64,000 nt of DNA. It comes from Psychroflexus tropicus DSM 15496. GTDB lineage: Bacteria; Bacteroidota; Bacteroidia; Flavobacteriales; Flavobacteriaceae. The number at the start of each line of letters is the position of its first letter. Position 1 is the stretch's first letter. The DNA lies in NCBI RefSeq assembly GCF_000378765.1, contig NZ_KB905343.1:128914-192913 (forward strand), read 5' to 3'. Position numbers and translations under genes: made by a program. Of the stretch, positions 47,013 through 55,606 are shown piece by piece. The notes under the pieces are model-generated. The model saw only the letters and a program-made list of their open reading frames with translations, was not told where the DNA came from and ran no database searches.

Positions 47013-47054
47013 TATACTTTTTTTGGCAATGATACACCATATATTTAATTAGAC

Positions 47055-47062
47055 CAAATCTA
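47055..47062 (-). promoter_or_regulatory. -7 promoter box upstream of the TonB receptor
   Basis: Reverse strand TAGATTTG matches TAnnTTTG, 43 nt before the ATG at 47012. No clear Fur box is seen. The promoter appears intact although both downstream genes are broken. The rest of the gap 47013-47271 holds no gene that I can support. Confidence 0.45.
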
Positions 47063-47271
47063 AATAATTATATATTGATTTTTTTAATTCAAAATGAGGT
47101 ATATTTTTCAAAGCTAGGATCAAGTTATAAATGCAACATGTGAGTTTAAAATAGTAACCCACTTATCTGATTCTCCAAAAAAAGAATATGAACTTATTCC
47201 AAGAATTGATTTATCTTTTCTACTCAAAATTGAAACTCTTTTCATTATCCGAATTCTAAAGAAAAATTTCA

Positions 47272-47880
47272 ATGAAATTATTTGATGACCCCTTCGATAG
47301 AACAGCAAATTTACTGCCCAAGGATGGAGAAGTTTATTATTTGGGCAAAGTGTTTTCTCCTATGGAAGCAGACAGGTATTTCAAAGAAATGATGAAGCAT
47401 ATAGCTTGGCAAAATGATGAAGCCCTGATTCTTGGTAAACGAATTGTTACCAAAAGAAAAGTCGCCTGGTATGGAGACAAGCCATTTGAATATACCTATT
47501 CCAAACTCACCAAACGAGCTTTGCCTTGGACTAAAGAATTACTAGAACTGAAAACTACTGTAGAGTCTGAAACAGGTAGTAATTTCAACTCCTGTTTACT
47601 CAATCTCTATCATGATGGCTCAGAAGGCATGGGCTGGCATAGCGATGATGAAAAAAATTTAGAAAATAATGGAGCTATTGCCTCAGTGAGTTTTGGTGCA
47701 GAACGGAAGTTTGCTTTCAAGCACAAGACAACCAAAGAAAAAATTGAAGTAAGATTAGAACATAGTAGTGTATTAATAATGACTGGGAAAACTCAGAAGT
47801 ATTGGTTGCATCGACTTCCTCCCACCAAAAAAGTAATGTTGCCCAGAATTAATTTGACCTTCAGAACCATAGTTGATTAA
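47272..47880 (+). CDS. alkB: AlkB-family 2-oxoglutarate/Fe(II) dioxygenase
   Basis: Repairs alkylated bases by oxidative demethylation. In its 202 residues the iron ligands are His123 and Asp125 (WHSDDE) and His180 (YWLHRL). The 2-oxoglutarate arginine is in PRINLTFR (Arg192, with Arg198 following). LLNLYHDGSEGMGWH is the usual lead-in. It resembles the ALKBH2/3-like bacterial group in length. It is a stand-alone gene, divergent from the iron-uptake operon. The shared iron theme is probably coincidental. Confidence 0.92.
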   Translation: MKLFDDPFDRTANLLPKDGEVYYLGKVFSPMEADRYFKEMMKHIAWQNDEALILGKRIVTKRKVAWYGDKPFEYTYSKLTKRALPWTKELLELKTTVESETGSNFNSCLLNLYHDGSEGMGWHSDDEKNLENNGAIASVSFGAERKFAFKHKTTKEKIEVRLEHSSVLIMTGKTQKYWLHRLPPTKKVMLPRINLTFRTIVD

Positions 47881-48071
47881 TGCTGATTATACTAAACCAA
47901 GGTTTAAATCTCTAACATGTAATCTTTTTTACTTTGAATTCTATAGCAGGAGAAGACACAAATAGACTTCCATTTTCTTGTCATAAATATTGCCTTAGAA
48001 TTTTTCATTTGATGAAATTTGGCTTTGATTTTTTTCTAATTTTACTAATTCATTCTTCAAAATCTAACGAC

Positions 48072-48713
48072 TTGGAAGACAGTTTCAGACAGCAAGGTAA
48101 ACGCAAAATTCTGGTAGAATCGATTCGTGATAAAGGAATCAAAGACGAAAACGTTTTAAAGGCCATAAATGCTATTCCAAGACATTTATTCATGGATAGT
48201 AGCTTTGAAGATCATGCCTATCAGGATAAAGCTTTTCCCATTGCTGCTGGACAGACCATTTCTCAACCCTACACAGTAGCTTTTCAAACCGAACTTCTTC
48301 AACTAAAACCAGGAGAACTGGTGTTAGAAGTTGGAACAGGAAGTGGATATCAAGCAGCTGTTCTTTGTGAACTTGGTGCAAAAGTGTACACCATAGAGCG
48401 ACAGCAGAAACTCTTTAAGAAAACTCAAAATTTCCTAAGACAATTAGGGTACAGACCCAAGTTCATGAGCTTTGGTGACGGGTATAAAGGATTACCTGAG
48501 TATGCGCCTTTTGATAAAATCATAGTGACTGCTGGAGCTCCTTTTATCCCAAAACCTCTAATGTCTCAACTCAAAGTTGGGGGTAGATTAGTGATTCCTG
48601 TTGGTGAAGATTCGCAGTTAATGACCTTGCTTAGCCGAACATCAGCAACCAAATTTCAAAAGGAAACGTTTGGTGAATTTCGATTTGTACCTTTGTTGGA
48701 AGATAAGAATTAG
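48072..48713 (+). CDS. pcm: Protein-L-isoaspartate O-methyltransferase
   Basis: Methylates L-isoaspartyl residues to start repair of aged proteins. The chosen start is TTG 48072, giving 213 residues and the family-typical opening EDSFRQQGKRKILVESI. Longer readings from ATG 48012 or TTG 47934 add a hydrophobic stretch (FDFFLILLIH) not expected in a cytoplasmic enzyme. The SAM motif is VLEVGTGSGYQAAVL. AGQTISQPYTVAFQTELL and IVTAGAPFIPKPL are diagnostic. The 3' end is 3 bp from the convergent DUF5686 gene. Confidence 0.88.
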   Translation: MEDSFRQQGKRKILVESIRDKGIKDENVLKAINAIPRHLFMDSSFEDHAYQDKAFPIAAGQTISQPYTVAFQTELLQLKPGELVLEVGTGSGYQAAVLCELGAKVYTIERQQKLFKKTQNFLRQLGYRPKFMSFGDGYKGLPEYAPFDKIIVTAGAPFIPKPLMSQLKVGGRLVIPVGEDSQLMTLLSRTSATKFQKETFGEFRFVPLLEDKN

Positions 48714-48716
48714 TCC

Positions 48717-51191
48717 TTAAAACTGATCCAGTAACTTTATTCCAAAAATAAGTGCACCGTTTTGCCAACCATCTTGATAAGGTTTGACATAATCTAACCT
48801 AAAAACTCTAAACTGGCCGATCCCCAAATTGTCTAAGCCTATAGAAAATTCAGAATATGGTTTATTTTCATTTGTAAATAAACTCTTAGCACCAATAATC
48901 ATATTAAAATTCAATTGATTAAGTAGTGGAATTTTATTGAGTAGGTAACCTTTAAAATTATGTTCAAGGTGGACATCGGCATAGTCTGAATTGGTCGACA
49001 ATTCATAATAGGGCAGGAGGTTAAATCGATTTAAGTAAGAGCCTGTAGTCCCAACTCGGGTTTGATTTCCATTAAAATGCTTAAAATCTAAAAAAGAAAT
49101 ATTTTCAGCATTAAAAAATAAACCACCATTTAGACTATACCCCAACTCTCCAAATCTTGAAAGTGTTTTAGTTTGAGTAAGTCTGGCTTTAACTACATCA
49201 TAATTAAAATCACTGATGTCTGAGGCAAAGCCCTTTTCATAACTGAAACTCAAGGTTGGGAATCTATTGCTATACGTATCATACTTGCCGTTGGGTGTGA
49301 GGACGTACTCCTGGTCAAAATTGATACGACCGCCAACTGTGAGTCGGCCTATGTTGTGTGAAGGGAAAAGTAAAGAGCCAAAGGCTTCTGGAGCCAGTGG
49401 ATTATTGGAAGTGAAACCTCCATTTTTGTTACTTATAACAGGAGAATTGGTAGAATTTGTTAAAGCACGCCTTCTTTCAAACTCCAAACTGGCGCTCATT
49501 CTAAACCCGTTGAATACTTCCTGACTATAAGTGGCTTTACTAAATATCTTCTCATACAGCTTTAAGTAATTTCTTTCAAAAAAGACAGAAGCTATAGAGG
49601 ATAGGCGCTCATTGATAGGATTGGTAGAATTGATTTCTTCCAATTTAGTCCCGCCTGAAAAGCTTAAAAACGGTTTCGAAAAATCATTGAATTTTTTAAG
49701 AAACCTTCCGTAAACCCTTAACTTTTTTTCTGAAAAGCCATAATCTAAATAAGACCGAAGTTCCCAAAACTTTCTATAGGTGTCAGCAGAATCCTTTTGA
49801 GTGAAGTATAGTTCTGATTTGATATTGAAGCCCTGCACGGTATTGTAATTGACATCGGTTAATCCAGAAAAACCAGCCGTTTGATTAGTGGTAGAGTTTT
49901 GCCAGGAATAGCCAAACAAAGGATCGGTTAAACTGAATTTGTTTCTAGCTGTATCTACCGAATCTTTATAAGATTTAGAGTTTTTTAGAGTTTGAATACT
50001 GTCTTTAAAACTGTAGTCTTTAAGCTCTAAGCTGGTTAGAGGAACAGGCCTGTTTTTCTCCCAAAACAAACTGTCTTTGGAATTGGCCTCTTGATCAAAA
50101 ACAATGACAGCATTGCTAAAGTCCTTTTTTGAAAGCTCTGGCTTAAAGTCATAATCTTTGTATGTAGCTACAAAATTTCCACCGCCTGAAATCCCAAAAA
50201 TACCCCAGCTAAAAGAAATATCCTGAGAAATTAAAACCCAAAAGTCGTTGTCTTTGCTGTAGCTAAAGGTTTGGTTGAGATTGATTTCTTTGACGACTTC
50301 AATCTGCAGTGATTTTCCTGTGGTGGTTAACTCTACTCCATATATCTCCCAGTTGTCTTCTAAGATATAAATGTAACCACTAAATACAGCATCGCTTGGT
50401 CGCTTAGGGATGACTTTAATTTTATTCACAAGGAACCTGTCTTGATCGTAAAATGTACCTTCCAATTCGTAATCGTAATAATTCAACGCAAAACTGGCGA
50501 TTGGAGAAACCAAATTATTGCCAAGGTCGATATTATTTTCGTAAAAGGAAAAATTAAAATCTTCCGCAGAATTGAAGCTAAAACCTCTGTCGTTTCCGCT
50601 TACCTTAGAAGCGATGATTCGCTCTTTGAACTGATTGGGTGCTTTGTAGGCTATTTTTGAAACCGTTTCGCTTAAGTAGACTACACCACTTCTGGTAGAA
50701 TCTAAACCTCCGCCTAAATCTCCAATTTCCTGGCCTAAAATCTTCTCCGGTGCATTTTGAATTTCCCAAATGCCTTTGGAGTAAAATTCAGCTTTAAATT
50801 CTTTTAGTTTAGCAAGATTTTCTTTGCGACTTGCAATGGCATTCCTTATGATAGCATAGGCTGGATCTTCGTTTTTAGTAATTACCACATCATCCAGACT
50901 TGTCACTTTCTCGCTGAGTTGGACTACGAAATAAGTGTCATCTGCGTTTACAGTCTTAGTTTCTGTTGTAAACCCAAGAAACTTAAATATGAGGACTTCT
51001 TCTTCGGATGAATCCAGATTTATTTTGAATTCACCACTGGCATTTGTCGTCGTGCCATTAAAGGTGCCTTCCACATAAACATTTACGTTTTGTAAGGGGA
51101 GATTATTTGTATCTGTCACTTTCCCCGTGATTTGAGACTGACCTAAAATTGAGGTTAACAAAAACAAGAGAAGCAGAGGTTGCTTTTTCAT
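48717..51191 (-). CDS. DUF5686 outer-membrane protein with CarboxypepD_reg-like domain
   Basis: An 824-residue outer-membrane protein. The signal peptide ends near LGQSQ (residue 20). A CarboxypepD_reg-like domain is at about 21-105 (NLPLQNVNVYVEGTFNG). The rest is the DUF5686 region with alternating aromatic and hydrophobic strands, ending in a C-terminal barrel strand near FGIKLLDQF. The family is widespread in Bacteroidota but has no established function. It resembles large TonB-free barrels. It is a single gene, 20 bp after smpB on the same strand. Confidence 0.88.
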   Translation of the reverse strand: MKKQPLLLLFLLTSILGQSQITGKVTDTNNLPLQNVNVYVEGTFNGTTTNASGEFKINLDSSEEEVLIFKFLGFTTETKTVNADDTYFVVQLSEKVTSLDDVVITKNEDPAYAIIRNAIASRKENLAKLKEFKAEFYSKGIWEIQNAPEKILGQEIGDLGGGLDSTRSGVVYLSETVSKIAYKAPNQFKERIIASKVSGNDRGFSFNSAEDFNFSFYENNIDLGNNLVSPIASFALNYYDYELEGTFYDQDRFLVNKIKVIPKRPSDAVFSGYIYILEDNWEIYGVELTTTGKSLQIEVVKEINLNQTFSYSKDNDFWVLISQDISFSWGIFGISGGGNFVATYKDYDFKPELSKKDFSNAVIVFDQEANSKDSLFWEKNRPVPLTSLELKDYSFKDSIQTLKNSKSYKDSVDTARNKFSLTDPLFGYSWQNSTTNQTAGFSGLTDVNYNTVQGFNIKSELYFTQKDSADTYRKFWELRSYLDYGFSEKKLRVYGRFLKKFNDFSKPFLSFSGGTKLEEINSTNPINERLSSIASVFFERNYLKLYEKIFSKATYSQEVFNGFRMSASLEFERRRALTNSTNSPVISNKNGGFTSNNPLAPEAFGSLLFPSHNIGRLTVGGRINFDQEYVLTPNGKYDTYSNRFPTLSFSYEKGFASDISDFNYDVVKARLTQTKTLSRFGELGYSLNGGLFFNAENISFLDFKHFNGNQTRVGTTGSYLNRFNLLPYYELSTNSDYADVHLEHNFKGYLLNKIPLLNQLNFNMIIGAKSLFTNENKPYSEFSIGLDNLGIGQFRVFRLDYVKPYQDGWQNGALIFGIKLLDQF

Positions 51192-51211
51192 TAAGGCTGA
51201 CTAAAGGATGA

Positions 51212-51676
51212 TTAGGTGTTATAAGATTTATTGATGCGATTCAACTTTCTTTTGGTATCGCGATCTTTAATCGTTTCTCGCTTATCGTGTAATTTTTTAC
51301 CCTTACATAAGGCGATTTGAAGTTTTGCAAATCCTCTGTCGTTAAGAAACATTCTGAGTGGAATAATGGTAAGTCCGGTATTTCTTACTTCCTTATAAAG
51401 TTTTTTAAGCTCTTGTTTATTTAGTAAAAGCTTTCTTGCGTTTTTAGGTTTATGATTGAAATGGGTCGCGTGAGAGTATTCCTGAATATCCATATTAATG
51501 ACAAAAAGTTCTCCTTGTTCATTAAATTCGCAAAAGCTTTCTGCTATTGTAGCTTTTCCCTCTCGAATGGATTTGATTTCTGTGCCTGCTAAAACAATTC
51601 CAGCTGTATATTTGTCCAGAATTTCATATTGAAATCTTGCCTTTTTATTTTTTATGTTGACTTTGTTTTTGACCAT
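51212..51676 (-). CDS. smpB: SsrA-binding protein SmpB
   Basis: Binds tmRNA and brings it to stalled ribosomes in trans-translation. It is 154 residues long with the OB-fold core: NKKARFQYEILDKYTAGIVL, GTEIKSIREGKATIAESF, and the basic tail with KLHDKRETIKDRDTKRKLNR, which enters the mRNA channel. The ATG at 51676 is preceded by a -7 box. No tmRNA gene lies in the window. Confidence 0.95.
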   Translation of the reverse strand: MVKNKVNIKNKKARFQYEILDKYTAGIVLAGTEIKSIREGKATIAESFCEFNEQGELFVINMDIQEYSHATHFNHKPKNARKLLLNKQELKKLYKEVRNTGLTIIPLRMFLNDRGFAKLQIALCKGKKLHDKRETIKDRDTKRKLNRINKSYNT

Positions 51677-51695
51677 AGATATTAATTAATTCAAT

Positions 51696-51703
51696 CAAAA
51701 ATA
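51696..51703 (-). promoter_or_regulatory. -7 promoter box upstream of smpB
   Basis: Reverse strand TATTTTTG matches TAnnTTTG, 19 nt before the smpB ATG. Confidence 0.45.
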
Positions 51704-51760
51704 AGACTTTTGTAAGGATAGAAGGAGATAGCTACTAATGTTTATAAAAATTATAGGACC

Positions 51761-52507
51761 ATGAAATACATTTTAGGAATTTTGATTCTTTTTCTCATAA
51801 GCTGTCAAACTACAGATTCTTCTCTAACTGCAGAAACTATTGTAGATCGTGCTATAGAATATTCTGGCAAATCAAAATTAAACAGTCATAGCCTTGATTT
51901 TGAATTTAGAGACTATTTTTACGAATCTACTCCAACCTGCGATGGATTCAAATTGAAGAGGTTTTCTAAAACGAAACCAATAGAAGATATAGTCTATAAG
52001 GGAGAACTGACTCGCTTTATTCAAGATTCTGCAGTAGCACTTGCCGACACTACTGCCTTCAATTACTTTGAATCTGTCAATTCCGTTCATTACTTCACTC
52101 AGCTACCCCTTCGCCTAAAGGATAATGCTGTTAATTTGAAGAAGCTTGGAACAGAAGATATCGAAGGTAAAACATATCATAAGGTGGAAGTAAAGTTTTC
52201 TGAAAATGGAGGGGGAGTAGATTTTGAGGATGTTTATATCTATTGGTTCGATCAGAAAGATTATTCGATGGACTATTTAGCCTATAGTTTTTTAGTGAAT
52301 GGGGGAGGCTCTCGTTTTCGAAAAGCGATCAATAGGAGAGAGGTTCAGGGTGTTGTATTTCAGGATTATGAAAATTACAAACCAAAGCAGAATACCAAAG
52401 ATGTCGACAGTTTAGGTATTTTCTATAATCAGGGAAGGCTTGAATTATTATCTACAATTGAAAATAAAAATCTCATGCTAAGAAAAGTAGTTCTTAATTG
52501 TAACTAA
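51761..52507 (+). CDS. DUF6503-like lipoprotein
   Basis: A 248-residue lipoprotein with lipobox LISC (Cys15). The mature part is beta-rich with LGTEDIEGKTYHKVEVKF near residue 126 and YIYWFDQKDYSMDYLAYSF near 152-170, resembling the LolA/DUF6503-type fold in Bacteroidota. The assignment is from general family character. No catalytic motif is seen. The last 14 bp overlap the convergent histidine-phosphatase gene. Confidence 0.72.
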   Translation: MKYILGILILFLISCQTTDSSLTAETIVDRAIEYSGKSKLNSHSLDFEFRDYFYESTPTCDGFKLKRFSKTKPIEDIVYKGELTRFIQDSAVALADTTAFNYFESVNSVHYFTQLPLRLKDNAVNLKKLGTEDIEGKTYHKVEVKFSENGGGVDFEDVYIYWFDQKDYSMDYLAYSFLVNGGGSRFRKAINRREVQGVVFQDYENYKPKQNTKDVDSLGIFYNQGRLELLSTIENKNLMLRKVVLNCN

Positions 52508-53072
52508 AATCCTTAGGAACTCTTTTCGTAAGCATAGTATCTATAACTTTTAGATCTGTATCAATTTCAACCTTATAAAAGTTGTTGTAATTACTTTCAT
52601 CCAAATTATCGTATTTGTCATATTCTAATATTTCATTGACGAATCGAGGGCTGGTGTTGCTATGCCCAAGAATAATTACATTTTTGCCGTATGTATTTTT
52701 CCAGAACTGTTTTGTAAATAATGAGTCTTTTCCAGGATCGTAGCTTACAATGTCTCCCTTAAATTTATGAGCTGTAGGGATCAAGGTTTGGATAGTTCTG
52801 CTGTAGTCAGTAGAGTAAAATGCATTTAAATTCTTATCCTCAAAGTAAGTAGCCAGATAATTCGCTCTGCGAATACCTTCCTCAGTAAGTTGTGGATCGC
52901 GATTCTGCTTGTCGGTAGTATCCTTTTCAGCGTGTCTTACAAAATAATAGACTGTCTTTTTAGCCTTTTTACCAGTTGGAACGTCAAATTGAAAAGTATT
53001 TTTCTTTGAGTTTTGACAGGACATAATCATGCCTATAAGAAAGATTGCGCTTAAAATCTGTAAGGTTTTCAT
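52494..53072 (-). CDS. Histidine-phosphatase-family lipoprotein
   Basis: A 192-residue phosphatase anchored by a lipid, with lipobox MSC (Cys19). The catalytic RHA motif is in YFVRHAEKDTT near residue 44. FYSTDYSRTIQT near 87 and ILGHSNTSP near 135 are the other two family motifs (branch 1, SixA/PhoE-like). The location outside the inner membrane suggests a phosphate-releasing role rather than signalling. It starts 4 bp inside the end of the phytase-like gene and is coupled to it. Confidence 0.88.
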   Translation of the reverse strand: MKTLQILSAIFLIGMIMSCQNSKKNTFQFDVPTGKKAKKTVYYFVRHAEKDTTDKQNRDPQLTEEGIRRANYLATYFEDKNLNAFYSTDYSRTIQTLIPTAHKFKGDIVSYDPGKDSLFTKQFWKNTYGKNVIILGHSNTSPRFVNEILEYDKYDNLDESNYNNFYKVEIDTDLKVIDTMLTKRVPKDFSYN

Positions 53073-54184
53073 TGGTTTTTGATTAATTCTAAAATAATGA
53101 CTTGATTGAGTTGTGGTCCAAAACTACTAAAATTATCATCAGAGACTATGATTAAAGTTTTATTGCCATTTTTGAGCGTTGGACCATAACATAAGCCCTC
53201 TAGATTATCCACAACTTGATCTGTTAGCTTTTCTCTGATGGACTTAAAATCAAAGAGGAGGCTTTTTTGAGCATATTCGATATTTTGGGGAGCATCTTTT
53301 AGTGAAGTTATGGCCTTAATATCGGTTGCCTTTGAAATATCTAGAAGGAAAAGCTTTACCTTATTACCGTGACTTTTATGTCCAGCCGAGTAAGAACGTT
53401 CTAGGATTAAAAATTGATGTTCATTTAGCTGTAATATTTCAGTCAAACCATTAACTGCAAATGGAAGAAGAGGTACCTTAGTGATCCTATCTAAGTCCAT
53501 GGCGTATTGTTGAGTAATTTGGTTTCTAGATCTATTGAAGTAACTAAGTCTAACTGGTGAATTAGTATTATAGAGTTTTGGTGCTTTACCATCTCTTATT
53601 AGTGGTAGTTCTGTGGCAAACCAGAAGCCATCAGCATCCAAATCCATCGCTAAACCTTCGAAAACTCCATTGTCTCGTGGAGAATTTTCGCCCTGAGGAA
53701 GAAAATAATCGGGTAGAGGATAATCTTCTAAATATTTTCCTTTGCTTGAAACATTAAAAATTCTTGGTGAAAATCCTTTGTCAATATTTCCTTCAGTCGA
53801 TATAATGTACTCTCCGTCGTCGAAACGTATTGATTCCATGTCGAGGGCATTCTTCTCGAAGAATTGGTCATCTTTTAGTTCAATTACAGATGTAAATTCT
53901 AATTCTCTTTTTTGGAAAGAAGATAAATTCAATTTAGCTTTAAAAATCAATGGATTGGAAGGAGAGTCATTAACCATGACTAGATATCCATCCCGATAGT
54001 CTATTCCAGATATTCCACCAAAGGTTTTTCCTTCAAATTCGAATTTTGAAGGAACCGTAAATTCATCGATAAAATTTATAGAATAAGGCTGGTTTTTTAA
54101 AGCTCTTGTAGTACTGCAAGCAGATAGAACTAATGAAATAAGAAAGAACTTAAAAACTTGAGTTAAATGAGATTGTATTAACAT
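53069..54184 (-). CDS. Esterase-like phytase-family lipoprotein
   Basis: A 371-residue lipoprotein with lipobox LSAC (Cys23). The mature part matches the esterase-like activity of phytase family: FGGISGIDYRDGYLVMVND near 58-76, ALDMESIRFDDGEYIIS near 119-130, DNGVFEGLAMDLDADGFWFATE near 173, and a late NLEGLCYGP. It probably folds as a beta-propeller and hydrolyses phosphate or other esters. Coupled with the histidine phosphatase gene it may form an extracytoplasmic phosphate-release pair. The substrate is not determined. Confidence 0.85.
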   Translation of the reverse strand: MLIQSHLTQVFKFFLISLVLSACSTTRALKNQPYSINFIDEFTVPSKFEFEGKTFGGISGIDYRDGYLVMVNDSPSNPLIFKAKLNLSSFQKRELEFTSVIELKDDQFFEKNALDMESIRFDDGEYIISTEGNIDKGFSPRIFNVSSKGKYLEDYPLPDYFLPQGENSPRDNGVFEGLAMDLDADGFWFATELPLIRDGKAPKLYNTNSPVRLSYFNRSRNQITQQYAMDLDRITKVPLLPFAVNGLTEILQLNEHQFLILERSYSAGHKSHGNKVKLFLLDISKATDIKAITSLKDAPQNIEYAQKSLLFDFKSIREKLTDQVVDNLEGLCYGPTLKNGNKTLIIVSDDNFSSFGPQLNQVIILELIKNQ

Positions 54185-54235
54185 TAATTAGTGAATTGTC
54201 TATTAAATTGGAATTAAACATTTAAAATAAAAATT

Positions 54236-54424
54236 ATGAACTTAGATCAATTAGAAGGAAAATTTAAAGAAAATAAAGGAAAGTTGCAGCAAAAATATGC
54301 TGAGCATATTTCAGAAGATGATTTACAATACTCAGACGGTAAATTTGAGGAGATGCTCGGTAAGCTTCAAACTAAATTAGGAAAAACCAAAGAAGAGCTT
54401 GAAAAAGAAATCAACAATTTTTAA
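54236..54424 (+). CDS. CsbD-family stress protein
   Basis: A 62-residue hydrophilic helical protein starting NLDQLEGKFKENKGKLQQKYA. It matches the CsbD/YjbJ family of general stress proteins, although the middle (EHISEDDLQYSDGKFEEMLGK) is longer in acidic residues than in typical members. Function is unknown; members are induced by stress in other bacteria. It is a single gene followed by a strong terminator. Confidence 0.82.
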   Translation: MNLDQLEGKFKENKGKLQQKYAEHISEDDLQYSDGKFEEMLGKLQTKLGKTKEELEKEINNF

Positions 54425-54449
54425 GCTTTAATTATCCAAGAATTAAATA

Positions 54450-54482
54450 AAAAAGGGCAAGTTTTTAACTTGCCCTTTTTAT
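54450..54482. terminator. Bidirectional terminator between csbD-like and PPIase genes
   Basis: A 14-bp stem AAAAAGGGCAAGTT with AACTTGCCCTTTTT around a 3-nt loop, flanked by T-runs on both strands. Confidence 0.9.
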
Positions 54483-54498
54483 AACCTTATCAATAAAA

Positions 54499-55581
54499 CT
54501 AATCTTCAATAATTTCAATTAGTTCAACATCAAATATAAGTATTGAATTTGGTGGTATAGGGCCAACAGATCTATCTTCGTATGACAATTCAGGAGGGAT
54601 TATAAATCTTGCTTTTTCACCAGGTTTTAAAAGTTTTAAGCCTTCATCCCAGCCTGGAATAACTTCTCCCACACCAAGCTCTAATTGCAAAGGTTGCTGT
54701 CTATCATATGAAGAGTCAAACTTTGTCCCATCTGTAAGATATCCTTCGTAATGAACTTTTAAAATATCATTCTTTTTAGGATGTTTTCCACCTTCAACTT
54801 CTTTGTCTAGCCTATATCTTAAGCCACTCTCTGCAACTTCAAAGCCTTGAGAAATTTTGTTAATTAATTTTTCTCTAGCTTTAGCTTCATCTTTGAGTTT
54901 TGTTTCATGTCTAACCAAACCCGCTTCAAAAGCCTTAATAGCATCAAAATTTTGAGCTTCTTCTCCTTTCCTGATAATATTAACCTTATTAATAAAAATC
55001 TTATCTAAAGGGCGATCAGCTCTATTTGTCTTTACGGCTCCTATAGAATCTACAACTTCGAGTCCATGGATGACTTTCCCAAAAATAGAGTAAAGACCAT
55101 TCAATCTTGGAGCTGGTTTTAAAGTTATGAAAAATTGACTACCGTTAGTTTTACCAAGATTCTCGTAAGGTATTTTTGTTTCCTCTAAGTCGCTATTAGC
55201 CATAGATAAAATTCCTTTTTTATCAAAGGTCAAATCTTCCCTAGTTTCATCTGGAAATTTAAAACCTGGTCCTCCTCTTCCAGTGCCTCGCGGATCTCCT
55301 GCTTGAATTACAAAGTCTTTAACTACTCTATGAAAGATTAAACTATCATACAATGGTTTTCCGCTATATCGCTTTTCTGTTAAAGGATGTATCCCTTCTG
55401 CTAAAGCCACGAAATTAGCAACAGTCATGGGAACATCTTGTTGATATAATTCTGCTATGAAGTCTCCTTTGGTGGTTTTAAATTCAGCATAAAGTCCATT
55501 ATCCAGATCAGAATATTCTGAAGAGCAACTGAATAGGAGCAATACAAAAGCTCCTAGCATTAAAGATGATAGTGAATTCAT
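54499..55581 (-). CDS. Cyclophilin-FKBP fusion peptidylprolyl isomerase lipoprotein (copy 2)
   Basis: A 360-residue lipoprotein (lipobox FSC, Cys19) with two prolyl isomerase domains. A cyclophilin-type domain lies at about 30-200 (LIFHRVVKDFVIQAGDP, then TNGSQFFITLKPAPRLNG). An FKBP-type domain is at about 250-360 (VHYEGYLTDGTKFDSSYD, then ELGVGEVIPGWDEGLKLL). It should assist folding of exported proteins. It is a tandem paralogue of the upstream gene, 25 bp away on the same strand. It differs by a short insertion (DLEETKIPYENLGK) before the active-site TNGSQFF. Confidence 0.9.
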   Translation of the reverse strand: MNSLSSLMLGAFVLLLFSCSSEYSDLDNGLYAEFKTTKGDFIAELYQQDVPMTVANFVALAEGIHPLTEKRYSGKPLYDSLIFHRVVKDFVIQAGDPRGTGRGGPGFKFPDETREDLTFDKKGILSMANSDLEETKIPYENLGKTNGSQFFITLKPAPRLNGLYSIFGKVIHGLEVVDSIGAVKTNRADRPLDKIFINKVNIIRKGEEAQNFDAIKAFEAGLVRHETKLKDEAKAREKLINKISQGFEVAESGLRYRLDKEVEGGKHPKKNDILKVHYEGYLTDGTKFDSSYDRQQPLQLELGVGEVIPGWDEGLKLLKPGEKARFIIPPELSYEDRSVGPIPPNSILIFDVELIEIIED

Positions 55582-55606
55582 GGTCTAAATTAAGATTTTT
55601 AGGGTT

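Noticed and set aside
47120-47308. A 62-codon reading frame on the reverse strand upstream of the TonB receptor, tested as a remnant AraC-type regulator
   Set aside because: The translation shows no helix-turn-helix or other family motif, and it overlaps the start of alkB. I could not support it as a gene.
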